The position numbers and the translations under genes are program-made. A stretch of DNA of 64,000 nt. Origin: Rubrivivax albus. GTDB taxonomy: Bacteria; Pseudomonadota; Gammaproteobacteria; Burkholderiales; Burkholderiaceae_C. How positions within the stretch are numbered: the first letter of the stretch is position 1; each line of letters opens with the position of its first letter. Positions 20,361 to 29,302 of this stretch are shown here, piece after piece. Below the pieces are notes generated by a model. That model was not told the DNA's origin, made no database searches, and worked only from the letters and a program-made list of their open reading frames with translations. The stretch spans positions 496,001 to 560,000 of the forward strand of contig NZ_SACT01000001.1 of assembly GCF_004016515.1 (NCBI RefSeq), read 5' to 3'.

Positions 20361-21917
20361 TCACCACTGGCCGTAGAACACGCCGGCGCGCTTGTGCCCG
20401 GCGGTGGCGGCGGCCACCTGCGCGTCGCTGACCGTGGTGCGGTGCCGCCGTGCAGCCAGGAAGGCCAGCAGCCGGTCGCGCAGCTGTGCGCGCACGTCGG
20501 CGGTGGCCAGGTCGCGGCCCAGGTCGTGGAACTCGTCGGGGTCGGCCTGCAGGTCGTAGAGCTGCTCCGGCAGGTCCAGCCAGTAGACGTAGCGCCAGCG
20601 CGCGGTGCGCAGGCTGAAGGCGCGGCAGCGGTCCACCGGGCGGCCCAGGGTCAGCCGGGCCTGGCGGTAGCTGTAGTCCAGCTCGCTGTAGGCCATGTCG
20701 CGCCAGTCCGCCGGGTGCTCGCCGTGCAGCAGCGGCTGCAGGCTGCGGCCTTCCAGGCGCTGCGCCGGCTGCGTCACCTGCATCGCGTCGAGGATGGTGG
20801 GCACGATGTCCACCGACTCGACGAAGCGCGGGTCCACCGTGCCGCGCGTGGCGTCGGCCGCGGCGCGTGGGTCGGCCACGATCAGCGGCACCTTCTGCAC
20901 CGTGTCGTGGAACAGCTCCTTCTCGCCCAGCCAGTGGTCGCCCAGGTAGTCGCCGTGGTCGGCGGTGAAGATCACCAGCGTGTCGTCGAGCACGTCCTGC
21001 GCCGCCAGGGCATCGAAGAGCCGGCCCAGGTGGTCGTCCAATTGCGTGATCAGGCCCTGGTAGGCCGGGCGCACGGTGCGGATGCAGTCGTCGCGCTGGA
21101 AGCTGACGCTCTCCTCCTGCTGGCGGTAGGCCGCGAGCACGGGGTGCTCCGCTTCGCGTTCGGCGGCGCTGCGCACCACCGGCAGGCACTGGTCGGCCGT
21201 GTACATCGCGTGGTAGGGCGCCGGCGCCATGTAGGGCCAGTGCGGCTTCACGTAGCTCAGGTGCAGCACCCAGGGCTGCCGGCCCATGCGCTGCACGAAG
21301 CCGATGGCCTGGTCGGTCATGTAGGCCGTCTCGGAATGCGCTTCGCGCACGCGCGCCGGCAGGTGGCAGTGGCGCATGTGCCAGCCGCTGACCACGGAGC
21401 CCTCGGCGTCCACGGCCGAGATGACGAAGTCGCTCCACGGGTCGGCGCTGTCGTAGCCGTGGGCGCGCAGGTAGGCCGGGTAGCCGCTCTCGTCGCCCGG
21501 CGTGTGGTGGCCGTCGTAGCGGTCGATCTCCTCGAAGCCGCCGCGTTCCAGCAGCGTGGCCAGCTCGCTGCCGCCTTCGAGCTGCAGGCGCGCCAGGCCC
21601 TGGCGGTCGGGCATCACGTGCGTCTTGCCGGCCAGCGCCAGGCGGTGGCCGGCTCCGCGCAGCATCTCGCCGAGCGTGACCTCGCCCACCGACAGTGGCA
21701 CCCGGTTCCAGGTGGCGCCGTGGCTGATCGGGTAGCGGCCGGTGTAATACGACATCCGGCTCGGCCCGCAGACGCCGCTGTTGACGAAGGCGTTGGCGAA
21801 GCGCACGCCGCGCGCGGCCAGCGCGTCCAGGTTGGGCGTCTTCAGGCAGGGGTGGCCGGCGCAGCCCAGGTGGTCCCAGCGCAACTGGTCGGCCATGATG
21901 AAGAGCACGTTCACCAC
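20361..21917 (-). CDS. Type I sulfatase / phosphonate monoester hydrolase family enzyme
   Basis: At 518 residues this is a formylglycine-dependent hydrolase: the activation motif C-x-P-x-R is Cys50-Gly-Pro-Ser-Arg54 in a SGVCGPSRMSYYTGRYP context, where the Cys is oxidised to formylglycine. Metal-site residues are in MADQLRWDHLGC (N terminus) and FTADHGDYLGDHWLGEKE near residue 315. This pattern is shared by choline-sulfatase-like enzymes and phosphonate/phosphate monoester hydrolases. No signal peptide, so it is likely cytoplasmic. The GTG start at 21917 follows GGAGG. It is 28 bases downstream of a Bug receptor gene and likely in its operon, which suggests that a sulfated or phosphorylated organic acid is bound outside and cleaved inside. 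Confidence 0.85.
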   Translation of the reverse strand: MVNVLFIMADQLRWDHLGCAGHPCLKTPNLDALAARGVRFANAFVNSGVCGPSRMSYYTGRYPISHGATWNRVPLSVGEVTLGEMLRGAGHRLALAGKTHVMPDRQGLARLQLEGGSELATLLERGGFEEIDRYDGHHTPGDESGYPAYLRAHGYDSADPWSDFVISAVDAEGSVVSGWHMRHCHLPARVREAHSETAYMTDQAIGFVQRMGRQPWVLHLSYVKPHWPYMAPAPYHAMYTADQCLPVVRSAAEREAEHPVLAAYRQQEESVSFQRDDCIRTVRPAYQGLITQLDDHLGRLFDALAAQDVLDDTLVIFTADHGDYLGDHWLGEKELFHDTVQKVPLIVADPRAAADATRGTVDPRFVESVDIVPTILDAMQVTQPAQRLEGRSLQPLLHGEHPADWRDMAYSELDYSYRQARLTLGRPVDRCRAFSLRTARWRYVYWLDLPEQLYDLQADPDEFHDLGRDLATADVRAQLRDRLLAFLAARRHRTTVSDAQVAAATAGHKRAGVFYGQW

Positions 21918-21945
21918 GGCCTCCCGTGTGCTGGCGGCCGTGACG

Positions 21946-22929
21946 TCACTGGCCGGGCTTGAAGCCCGAGGCGCGGATCACCTCGCCCCAGCGGTCGTAG
22001 TCGGCCTTCAGGATGCCGGCCAGCTGGTCCGGGCCGTAGCCGGTGGGCTCCAGCCCCATGTCCACCAGCCGCTTGTTCAGTGCCGGGTCGGCCACCGCGG
22101 CCATTGCGGCAGCGGACAGCTTCTTCAGCACCTCCGGCGGCGTGCCGCCGGGCGCGAACATCGCGTACCAGGGCTTGGCCACCAGGTCGTAGCCCAGCTC
22201 CTTGAAGGTGGGCACGTTGCCGAAGGCCGGGTCGCGCTGGTCGCCGGCCACGGCCAGCAGGCGGGCACGGTCGCTCTGCACCAGCGCGCGGATGTCGGCG
22301 GCCACAGTGGACAGGGCCGAGATCTCGCCGGCGGCCAGCGCCTGCATGGCTGCGGCCGTGCCCTTGTACGGCACGTGCGTCATCGGCAGGCCGGCGGCGC
22401 GGCCGAACATCACGCCGAAGAAGTGCGGGATGCTGCCCGGCGCGGCCGAGCCGTAGAAGCCGTTCTTCTGCGGGTCGCTCTTCACCCAGGCCACGTACTC
22501 GGCCAGGGACTTGGCCGGCACGTTGGTGGCCACGCCCAGGCCGACCTGGAAGCTGCTGAGGTGGGCCACCGGCGCGAAGTCCTTGAACGGGTCGTAGCGC
22601 AGCTGGCCGGCGAAGCTGTGCGGGAAGATGCCCATCGTGGCCACCGGCGTCATCAGCAGCGTGGTGCCGTCGGCCGGCGCGGCCTTCACGAGCTCGTTGG
22701 CGATGCGCCCGCCCGCGCCGGGCTTGTTCTCCACGATGACGGTCTGCTTCAGCGTGCCGGCCATGTGCTCGGCCACCACGCGCGCCAGCGCGTCGCTGGT
22801 GGCGCCGGCCGGGTAGCCGACGATGACCTTCACCACGCCCTGCTGGGCCCATGCCGGCGCGGCCAGGGTGGCGGCCGCGGCGGCCACCGCGGTCGAGAGC
22901 AGGGTGGTCAGGAAGCGCTGGCGGTTCAT
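21946..22929 (-). CDS. Bug-family periplasmic binding protein (TTT receptor)
   Basis: This 327-residue protein has a Sec signal peptide ending PAWAQ, then VKVIVGYPAGATSDALARVVAEHM and VENKPGAGGRIANELV, the two loops that grip a carboxylate ligand through water molecules in Bug proteins. Later MTHVPYKGTAAAMQAL is also typical. These proteins feed tripartite tricarboxylate (TctABC) transporters, but no TctA/TctB gene is in the window. It heads a unit with the sulfatase gene. The promoter TTCAAC-18-TAGATT (minus strand) is overlapped by the MarR-type palindrome, so it is likely repressed by the divergent MarR protein. Confidence 0.9.
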   Translation of the reverse strand: MNRQRFLTTLLSTAVAAAAATLAAPAWAQQGVVKVIVGYPAGATSDALARVVAEHMAGTLKQTVIVENKPGAGGRIANELVKAAPADGTTLLMTPVATMGIFPHSFAGQLRYDPFKDFAPVAHLSSFQVGLGVATNVPAKSLAEYVAWVKSDPQKNGFYGSAAPGSIPHFFGVMFGRAAGLPMTHVPYKGTAAAMQALAAGEISALSTVAADIRALVQSDRARLLAVAGDQRDPAFGNVPTFKELGYDLVAKPWYAMFAPGGTPPEVLKKLSAAAMAAVADPALNKRLVDMGLEPTGYGPDQLAGILKADYDRWGEVIRASGFKPGQ

Positions 22930-22970
22930 GGGCTGGTCTCCGTCGTCATCAGGGGTTGTGCGGTGACGGC

Positions 22971-23000
22971 AATCTACGCCCCGGGCCTAGAGTTGTTGAA
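22971..23000 (-). promoter_or_regulatory. Predicted sigma-70 promoter of the bug-sulfatase unit
   Basis: Read on the minus strand, TTCAAC (22995-23000) and TAGATT (22971-22976) are 18 bases apart, ahead of the Bug start at 22929. The -35 element lies inside the palindrome at 22989-23009. Predicted by eye only. Confidence 0.4.
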
Positions 23001-23009
23001 AACAACTCT
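22989..23009. promoter_or_regulatory. MarR operator palindrome
   Basis: Perfect inverted repeat with 9-bp arms AGAGTTGTT and AACAACTCT around GAA. It sits in the 88-base divergent gap between the Bug gene and the marR gene, ending 8 bases before the marR ATG. It is AT-rich against a GC-rich background. MarR dimers typically bind such 16-22 bp palindromes, so autoregulation and repression of bug-sulfatase are likely. Confidence 0.75.
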
Positions 23010-23017
23010 GCCCCGGG

Positions 23018-23542
23018 ATGACCCTGAGCCTGCGCCACCCGCGGTCGCTGGACGACCTGCTGAACTACCGACTGCTGCAGCTGCACGCGCTCAGCGGCGC
23101 GCCGGTGATCCGTCTGCTGGAAGGGCGCTACGGCATCGCCCGGCGCGAGTGGCGTTTGATCGGCCTGCTGGCGGCGCGGGGCGAGCTGTCGCCGTCGGCG
23201 CTGGCCGACGAAGCGCAGCTGGACCGCCCGCGCACCAGCCGTGCCATCGGCGCCCTGGTGGCCAAGGGCCTGCTCGCGCGGGTGCCGCTGCCGGGCGACG
23301 CGCGCCAGGCCCGCGTGGCGCTCACCGCGGCGGGCCGGCAGCTGCACGACGAGTTGTTCCCGCAGGTGGCGGCCATCAACCAGGCGGTGCTGCAGGCGGT
23401 GGACGACCGCGCGATCGGCCAGCTCGACCAGCTGCTGACCGCGCTGACAGCCCGGGCGCGCACCCTCAATGCCGAGCTGGTGCAGGACGTGCGTGCCGAC
23501 CGCCGTGCCGGCGGCTCGCGGCGCGTGCGGCCTCAGCGCTGA
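23018..23542 (+). CDS. MarR-family transcriptional regulator
   Basis: The 174-residue protein has the MarR winged helix (residues ~40-125): REWRLIGLLAARGELSPSALADEAQLDRPRTSRAIGALVAKGLLARVP followed by the wing PGDARQARVALTAAGRQLHDELFP. MarR dimers usually release DNA when a small aromatic or organic acid binds. It diverges from the Bug-sulfatase unit with the palindrome between them, so it is the likely local regulator. The last 10 bases overlap the 3' end of the convergent membrane-protein gene. Confidence 0.9.
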   Translation: MTLSLRHPRSLDDLLNYRLLQLHALSGAPVIRLLEGRYGIARREWRLIGLLAARGELSPSALADEAQLDRPRTSRAIGALVAKGLLARVPLPGDARQARVALTAAGRQLHDELFPQVAAINQAVLQAVDDRAIGQLDQLLTALTARARTLNAELVQDVRADRRAGGSRRVRPQR

Positions 23543-25269
23543 GTGTCCCCCGCGCCGGTGGTGGCCGCGGCGCAGGCGGCCAGCAGGCCGTGCATCTCGG
23601 CCGCGCTGCCTTGGTCCACCGACAGCACGGTCAGCCGCGGTGATTCGTCGCTGCGGCCGCGCGGGTCCACCAGGCGCCAGGCGTCGCGGACCTCGGCCTC
23701 CACCACCGCCGGGTCGTCGCCGGCGGCCACGAGCACCACCAGCCGCTGCAGCGGCACGCGCTGCAGCACGGCCTCGAGTTCGAAGCGGGTGCCCAGGCGG
23801 CCAGGGTGGTACTCGCGCAGGTCCAGCAGCACGGCGCCGGCACGGTCCATCAGCGCGAGCACGGTCTCGCGCCAGGTGGCGTTGCTGCAGAAGAGCTCGT
23901 GCACCCGGCAGCGGCCGTCGGGGTCACGCGTGCTGTCCAGGGACTGCAGGCGCGGTGCGATCTCGGCGGGATCGACGATGAAGTGCTCGCGCAGCCGGCC
24001 CCGCAGGAAGGCGAAGAACTCGTCGGGTTCCAGGTGGCCGCCGGCCAGGTCGGGCCCGGCGATCATCCAGGTGGGGCCCGCAAACCGCCAGCGCGCCAGG
24101 AAGCGGTCGGTGAAGGCCTCGCTGCGCGCGCTGGGCTTGAACACGCGCAGCATCAGCAGGGCACCGCACGGTGCCGGTGCACCGCGGCGGGCCCACCACA
24201 GCGCCACGCGCTCCAGCGCGCGCCAGCCGAACCATGCCACCAGCACCACGGCGGCCATCCATTCCATCGCATGCTGGGTGCGGGCGTCGAAGGACACCGC
24301 CAGCACCAGCGCGCCGCACCAGCCGGTGATCAGCGCCCAGTAGGCGTGCAGCGCCATCTGCTGGTCGCTGAACCGGCGCTCCTCGTATCGGCGGGCCAGG
24401 CGCAGCAACATGCGCCAGGCGGCGGCACCGGCCAGGCCCAGCACGAGCAGCAGGTACAGGCTGGCCCAGAGCCAGTCCTCGGCGGTGGTCTCGCTGTCCT
24501 CGCCGTCGTCGAAGGCCGCCGCAAAGGCCACGCCGAAGGCGAAGACGACGAGGCCGATGGTCAACGCCGCCACCAGCGGTGGCCCGGCGCCGCGCACCGC
24601 CGGCCGCAGGAAGGCCGCCAGCAGGGCCGCGAGCATGGCCGCGGCGGTGGCCAGCACCAGTGCCGCCCCCAGCTCCGCCCCGCTGCCGACCAGGCCAAGC
24701 CCGAAGGCCGCCACAGTCAGGCCGGCGCCGAGCCACACCCGGTCCTCCGGCAGGCCGGCCTGGAAGGCCCAGCCGAGCACGGCGGGCAGCACCAGCAGCG
24801 GCCACAGCACCAGCTGGGTCGCGAGCGTCTCGGCCAGGTTGGCAGCCCCCTCGTCACTCGCCGGGTCGCCCAGCGCCGGTTCGCCGCTCATCTGCCACCA
24901 GACCACACCGGCCACCAGCAGCACGCACAGCAGCAGCCACCAGTACAGCAGGCCGGCGGTGAACTGCACGCCCAGGACGCGCCGGCGCAGCCGCCGGGCA
25001 CCGGTGGCTGGCGTGCCACCAGTGGCAGCGGCAACCTGGTCCGCGTCCATCAGGTCGATGTCCAGCGGCGTGCGGTTCGGCGGCGCCGTGGGCCGGTGCA
25101 GCTGGACGCCGCCGTCACCACGGGCCAGGTCCGCCTGCAGCGCGGTGATGGCCCGCACGTAGCGGCGCCGCGCCCACGCGGCACCAGCCACCGCCAGCGG
25201 CACCAGCAGCACCACCAGCAGGGCGACGACAGCGCTCCACTGCGTCAGGTTGAGGTCGTCGTCGGTCAT
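23533..25269 (-). CDS. Multi-pass membrane protein with a C-terminal soluble alpha/beta domain
   Basis: I do not recognise the family. The 578-residue protein has a membrane helix near residues 12-32, a hydrophilic stretch (~35-95), then about eight membrane segments between ~103 and ~355. Residues ~370-578 are soluble: [21 protein letters not shown] begins the domain, followed by [27 protein letters not shown], and a Rossmann-like strand-helix run ([33 protein letters not shown]). The DLR...G..FEL arrangement could be a nucleotide- or ligand-binding surface, but no catalytic motif is clear. It is divergent from the helicase gene by 32 bases. A sensor or transport role is only a guess. Confidence 0.7.
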   Translation of the reverse strand: MTDDDLNLTQWSAVVALLVVLLVPLAVAGAAWARRRYVRAITALQADLARGDGGVQLHRPTAPPNRTPLDIDLMDADQVAAATGGTPATGARRLRRRVLGVQFTAGLLYWWLLLCVLLVAGVVWWQMSGEPALGDPASDEGAANLAETLATQLVLWPLLVLPAVLGWAFQAGLPEDRVWLGAGLTVAAFGLGLVGSGAELGAALVLATAAAMLAALLAAFLRPAVRGAGPPLVAALTIGLVVFAFGVAFAAAFDDGEDSETTAEDWLWASLYLLLVLGLAGAAAWRMLLRLARRYEERRFSDQQMALHAYWALITGWCGALVLAVSFDARTQHAMEWMAAVVLVAWFGWRALERVALWWARRGAPAPCGALLMLRVFKPSARSEAFTDRFLARWRFAGPTWMIAGPDLAGGHLEPDEFFAFLRGRLREHFIVDPAEIAPRLQSLDSTRDPDGRCRVHELFCSNATWRETVLALMDRAGAVLLDLREYHPGRLGTRFELEAVLQRVPLQRLVVLVAAGDDPAVVEAEVRDAWRLVDPRGRSDESPRLTVLSVDQGSAAEMHGLLAACAAATTGAGDTQR

Positions 25270-25301
25270 GGTGGGCGCAGTGTGCGCCTACGATTGCCAA
25301 C

Positions 25302-27770
25302 GTGAATCCCGAGGATTGGTTCGCCGCCCGCGGCTGGACGCCGTTTCCCTTCCAGCGCGAGGTCTGGGCGGCCATGGCCGCCGGCCACAGCGGCCTGCTG
25401 CACGCCACCACCGGCAGCGGCAAGACGTACGCGGTGTGGATGGGGGCGCTGACCCGCGCCTGCCCGGCGCCGGGCCTGCAGGTGCTGTGGCTCACGCCGA
25501 TGCGCGCGCTGGCCGCCGACACCACGCGCGCGCTGGCCTTGCCGCTGCCCGACCTCGCCCCCGCCTGGCAGGTCGGCCAGCGCACCGGCGACACCCCCAG
25601 CGCCGAACGCGCGCGGCAGGAGCGCCGCTGGCCGAAGGCGCTGGTCACGACACCGGAGTCGCTGAGCCTGATGCTCACCCGCGAACACGCGCGCGACGAA
25701 CTCGCCGGTGTGCACACCGTCATCGTCGACGAATGGCACGAGCTACTGGCCAGCAAGCGTGGCACGCAGGTGCAGCTGGCGCTGGCGCGGCTGCGGCGAT
25801 GGAATCCGGGCCTCGTGGTCTGGGGGCTGTCGGCCACGCTGGGCAACCTGGACGAGGCGATGGCCACACTCTGTGGCCCCGGCGGCCAGCTGGTGCGCGG
25901 GCGCATCGACAAGGCCCTGGTCATCGACACCCTGCTGCCGGCCGAGCCTGGGCGCTTCAGCTGGGGCGGTCATCTGGGCGCGCAGATGCAGCAGCCGGTG
26001 GTCGACGAGGTGGCCAAGGCCGAGACCACGCTGATCTTCACCAACACACGCAGCCAGGCCGAGATCTGGTACCAGCTGCTGCTCGAAGCGCGCCCCGACT
26101 GGGCCGGCGTGGTGGCGCTGCACCACGGCAGCCTGGACCGCGACACGCGCGACTGGGTGGAGCGCGGGCTCAAGGAAGGCCGGCTGAAGGCGGTGGTGGC
26201 CACCTCGTCGCTGGACCTGGGCGTGGACTTCCTGCCGGTGGAGCGCGTGCTGCAGATCGGCAGCGCCAAGGGCGTGGCGCGGCTGCTGCAACGTGCCGGC
26301 CGCAGCGGCCACGCGCCCGGCCGCGCCAGCCGCGTGACGCTGGTGCCCACCAACACGCTGGAACTGGTGGAGGCCGCCGCCGCGCGTCGCGCCGCGTTGG
26401 CCGGGCAGGTGGAGTCTCGCCTGGCACCGGACAAGCCGCTGGACGTGCTGGTGCAGCACCTGGTGACGGTGGCGCTGGGCGGCGGCTTCGACGCCGAGGC
26501 GCTGTTCGACGAGGTGCGCAGTGCCCCCTGTTATGCCGGGCTGACGCGCGCCGAGTTCGAGTGGGCGCTGGCCTTCGTCGAGCGTGGTGGCGACAGCCTG
26601 GGCGCCTACCCCGAGTACCACCGCGTGCAGCGCGACCCCGACACCGGCCTGTGGCGCGTGCCCGACCGCAGCATCGCCCGCCGCCATCGGCTGCAGGTGG
26701 GCACCATCGTGGCCGACGCGACCATGACGGTGCAGTGGGTCTCGGGCGGCAAGCTGGGCTCGATCGAGGAAAGCTTCATCGGCCGGCTCAGCCCCGGTGA
26801 CCACTTCGTCTTCGCCGGCCGGGTGCTGGCGTACGTGCGCACGCAGGACATGGCGGCGCTGGTGCGCAAGGCCAGCAAGCCCAAGGGCATCGTGCCGGCC
26901 TGGGCCGGCAGCCGCATGCCGCTGTCCAGCGAGATGGCCGACGCGGTGCAGGCGCTGCTGGACGCGGTGGACCGGGGCGAGGCCAGCGAGCCCGAACTGC
27001 AGGCGGCCGGGCCGATGCTGACGACGCAGCAGCGGCTGTCGCTGCTGCCGCGGCCGGGGCGGCTGGTGGCCGAGACCTTGGTCACGCGCGAGGGCCACCA
27101 CCTGTTCCTGTACCCCTTCGGCGGGCGCAACGTGCACATCGGCCTGGCGCAGCTGCTGGCCTGGCGGCTGGCCCACCGTGTCCAGGGTGCCCGTCCCAAC
27201 ACCTTCTCGCTCAGCGTCAACGACTACGGGCTGGAGATCGTGGCCGCCGAGCCGCCGGACCTGTCGGCGCTGCACGACGGCTCGCTGTTCGCCACCGGCG
27301 ACCTGATGGCCGACGTGCTGGCCAGCCTGAACAGCGGTGCGCTGGCGCAGCGGCGTTTCCGCGAGATCGCGCGTGTGGCGGGCCTGGTCTTCGGCGGCTA
27401 CCCCGGTGCGCCCAAGAGCCTGAAGCAGCTGCAGGCTTCCAGCAGCCTGTTCTGGGAGGTCTTCCGCCAGTACGACCGCGGCAACCGCCTGCTCGGCCAG
27501 GCCGAGCAGGAGGTGCTGGCGCAGGAGCTGGAGATGACCCGTCTGCGCGCCGTGCTCGATCACATGGCGCGCACGCCGCTGGCCGTGGTGCCGCTGCAGA
27601 CGGCCAGCCCCTTCAGCCTGCCGCTGATGGTGGAGCGGCTGCGCGAGCAGCTCAGTACCGAGAAGCTGGCCGACCGGCTGGCGCGGCTGCTGGCCGATGC
27701 GGAGCAGGCGGCCATGGACCCCGCGCCGGCACCGCGCCGCCGCCGACGCTCGCCACGGCGCCAGGCCTGA
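25302..27770 (+). CDS. Lhr-type DEXH-box helicase (ligase-associated group)
   Basis: An 822-residue superfamily 2 helicase. Motif I is ATTGSGKT (near residue 40), motif Ia [10 protein letters not shown], motif II DEWH (~146), motif III LSATLGN, and motif [13 protein letters not shown]. The C-terminal winged-helix and beta-sheet parts ([28 protein letters not shown]) match the Lhr group often encoded with an ATP-dependent DNA ligase, an exonuclease and a phosphoesterase in a DNA-repair set. None of those partners is next to it here. The GTG start at 25302 gives the family N terminus with FPFQREVW. It acts on DNA in the cytoplasm as a 3'-5' translocase. Confidence 0.9.
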   Translation: MNPEDWFAARGWTPFPFQREVWAAMAAGHSGLLHATTGSGKTYAVWMGALTRACPAPGLQVLWLTPMRALAADTTRALALPLPDLAPAWQVGQRTGDTPSAERARQERRWPKALVTTPESLSLMLTREHARDELAGVHTVIVDEWHELLASKRGTQVQLALARLRRWNPGLVVWGLSATLGNLDEAMATLCGPGGQLVRGRIDKALVIDTLLPAEPGRFSWGGHLGAQMQQPVVDEVAKAETTLIFTNTRSQAEIWYQLLLEARPDWAGVVALHHGSLDRDTRDWVERGLKEGRLKAVVATSSLDLGVDFLPVERVLQIGSAKGVARLLQRAGRSGHAPGRASRVTLVPTNTLELVEAAAARRAALAGQVESRLAPDKPLDVLVQHLVTVALGGGFDAEALFDEVRSAPCYAGLTRAEFEWALAFVERGGDSLGAYPEYHRVQRDPDTGLWRVPDRSIARRHRLQVGTIVADATMTVQWVSGGKLGSIEESFIGRLSPGDHFVFAGRVLAYVRTQDMAALVRKASKPKGIVPAWAGSRMPLSSEMADAVQALLDAVDRGEASEPELQAAGPMLTTQQRLSLLPRPGRLVAETLVTREGHHLFLYPFGGRNVHIGLAQLLAWRLAHRVQGARPNTFSLSVNDYGLEIVAAEPPDLSALHDGSLFATGDLMADVLASLNSGALAQRRFREIARVAGLVFGGYPGAPKSLKQLQASSSLFWEVFRQYDRGNRLLGQAEQEVLAQELEMTRLRAVLDHMARTPLAVVPLQTASPFSLPLMVERLREQLSTEKLADRLARLLADAEQAAMDPAPAPRRRRRSPRRQA

Positions 27771-27838
27771 TCGCGGCCCGTCTGGCGCGCGGCGGCTTCG
27801 ATGGCAAGATCGCGGCCAGCAAGCAAGGAGCACCCCCG

Positions 27839-28579
27839 ATGCACTGCACCCGCATCCTGACCCTGGCCGCCGCCTTCTGCCTGGCCGTGGGCGTTCCATT
27901 GGCCGGGTCGGCGGCCACGCTGACCGGCCAGGTGGACAAGGTGATCGACGGCGACAGCCTGGTCTTTGCGCCCGCAGGTGGCGGCAAGCCGATCGAGGTG
28001 CGCCTGCACGGCATCGACGCGCCCGAAGGCTGCCAGGCCGGCGGCGAGGCCTCGCGCGAATACCTGACGTCCTTCGTCATGGGCAAGCCGGCAACGCTGC
28101 AGACCAAGGGCAAGGACGGCTATGGCCGTACGCTGGGCGTGCTGACGGTCGACGAGCTGGTGGTCAACCAGCGCATGGTGGCCGAGGGCCACGCCTGGAG
28201 CCTGCGCAGCAAGTGGAACCAGGGGCCGTACGTGCCGCAGGAGAAGGTGGCGCAGGCCTTCAAGCGCGGCCTGCACGCCGAGCGCGGCGCCGTGTTCCCG
28301 TGGGACTTCCGACGCAGCCACGGGCCTTGCGGGGCCGGCGACGGCGCCGCGTCGGCGCCGAAGGCGGCCGCTGCGGTGCCGGCAGCGTCCCGGCTGGCCG
28401 TGCCGGCAGCCACCGTGGTGGCGCACGGCGGTTTCCGCTGCGACGGCCGCACGCATTGCGCGCAGATGCGTTCCTGTGCCGAGGCCGAGTACTTCCTGGC
28501 CCACTGCCCGGGTGTCAAGATGGATGGCAACCGCGACGGCGTGCCCTGCGAGCAGCAGTGGTGCGTGCCACGGCGCTGA
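27839..28579 (+). CDS. Secreted thermonuclease-family protein with Excalibur domain
   Basis: The 246-residue protein has a signal peptide (LAAAFCLAVGVPLAGSAA), a staphylococcal-nuclease domain (~30-155: VDKVIDGDSLVF, RLHGIDAPE, DGYGRTLGVL, NQRMVAEGHAW) and a C-terminal Excalibur domain with cysteines and the calcium-binding DGNRDGVPCE. The SNase catalytic Arg and Glu positions appear as R in VRLHGIDAPE and E in VAEGHAW. It should be a calcium-dependent extracellular or periplasmic nuclease. It follows the helicase gene by 68 bases. Confidence 0.88.
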   Translation: MHCTRILTLAAAFCLAVGVPLAGSAATLTGQVDKVIDGDSLVFAPAGGGKPIEVRLHGIDAPEGCQAGGEASREYLTSFVMGKPATLQTKGKDGYGRTLGVLTVDELVVNQRMVAEGHAWSLRSKWNQGPYVPQEKVAQAFKRGLHAERGAVFPWDFRRSHGPCGAGDGAASAPKAAAAVPAASRLAVPAATVVAHGGFRCDGRTHCAQMRSCAEAEYFLAHCPGVKMDGNRDGVPCEQQWCVPRR

Positions 28580-28693
28580 CGCCGTGACCGGGGCTGGCCG
28601 CGCAGAACCCGGGTGAATGGGGGTGGCGCCGGCCACCGGGTGCGCCTACTCTGGGGTCCCGCCGACCCCCGGCCCACCCCGCAGGAGACCCCC

Positions 28694-29284
28694 ATGCGCA
28701 TCACCTTCGCCGCCGCGGCCATGCTCGCGGCCATGGCTGCCCCGTTGCCCGCTGCTGCGCAGTCCGAACCTTTCATCGGCCAGATCATGTGCACCGGGTT
28801 CAACTTCACGCCACGTGGCTGGGCTAGGTTGGATGGGCAACTGCTGCCGATCGCACAGTACTCGGCCCTGTACTCGCTGCTGGGCACCACCTACGGCGGC
28901 GACGGCCGCACCACCTTCGCGCTGCCGGACATGCGGGGCCGGGCGCTGGTGCACGACGGCAACGGCCCGGGTCTGACACCACGCACATTGGGTGAACGCG
29001 GCGGCGCGGAGACGCACACGCTGACCCCGTCCCAGATGCCGGCCCACACGCACACCGTGGCGCCGCGTGCCAGCACCGCCGCCCCCACGGCGTCGAGCCC
29101 GGCGGGCGGGGTGCCGGCGACGCGGCCGCGCCTGCCGATGTACGGCGCCGCGCCCGGCGACACCGACATGGCCACGGCCACCACCAGTGTCGCCGGCGGC
29201 AACCAGCCGGTGCCGCAGATGCCGCCCTACGTCACCGTCAGCTGCTTCATGGCGCTGCAGGGCATCTACCCGTCGCGCGAGTGA
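28694..29284 (+). CDS. Tail-collar (MdpB-like) protein with a signal peptide
   Basis: The 196-residue protein carries a Sec signal peptide (MRITFAAAAMLAAMAAPLPAAAQ) and a phage tail-collar domain: GQIMCTGFNFTPRGWARLDGQLLPI, YSLLGTTYGGDGRTTFALPDMRGRA and the His cluster QMPAHTHTV. The C-terminal third resembles the microcystin-dependent protein family (AGGNQPVPQMPPYVTVSCFMALQGIYPSR). In phages this domain sits in tail fibres; a Sec signal suggests a host surface or secreted role. GGAGA lies 5 bases before the ATG. No phage genes are near. Confidence 0.8.
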   Translation: MRITFAAAAMLAAMAAPLPAAAQSEPFIGQIMCTGFNFTPRGWARLDGQLLPIAQYSALYSLLGTTYGGDGRTTFALPDMRGRALVHDGNGPGLTPRTLGERGGAETHTLTPSQMPAHTHTVAPRASTAAPTASSPAGGVPATRPRLPMYGAAPGDTDMATATTSVAGGNQPVPQMPPYVTVSCFMALQGIYPSRE

Positions 29285-29302
29285 GGCGGCCCCCGGCCGG
29301 CC

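Noticed and set aside
22989..23009. MarR palindrome as a transcription terminator
   Set aside because: It lies between divergent starts rather than after stops, the stem is AT-rich and there is no U tract.
28614..28640. GC-rich hairpin after the nuclease gene as a riboswitch or terminator
   Set aside because: Short stem (GGTGG/CCACC) with no U tract and no conserved riboswitch core; such stems are common by chance at this base composition.
28694..29284. Prophage remnant
   Set aside because: Only a single collar-domain gene with a Sec signal is present, with no integrase, att site or other phage gene.
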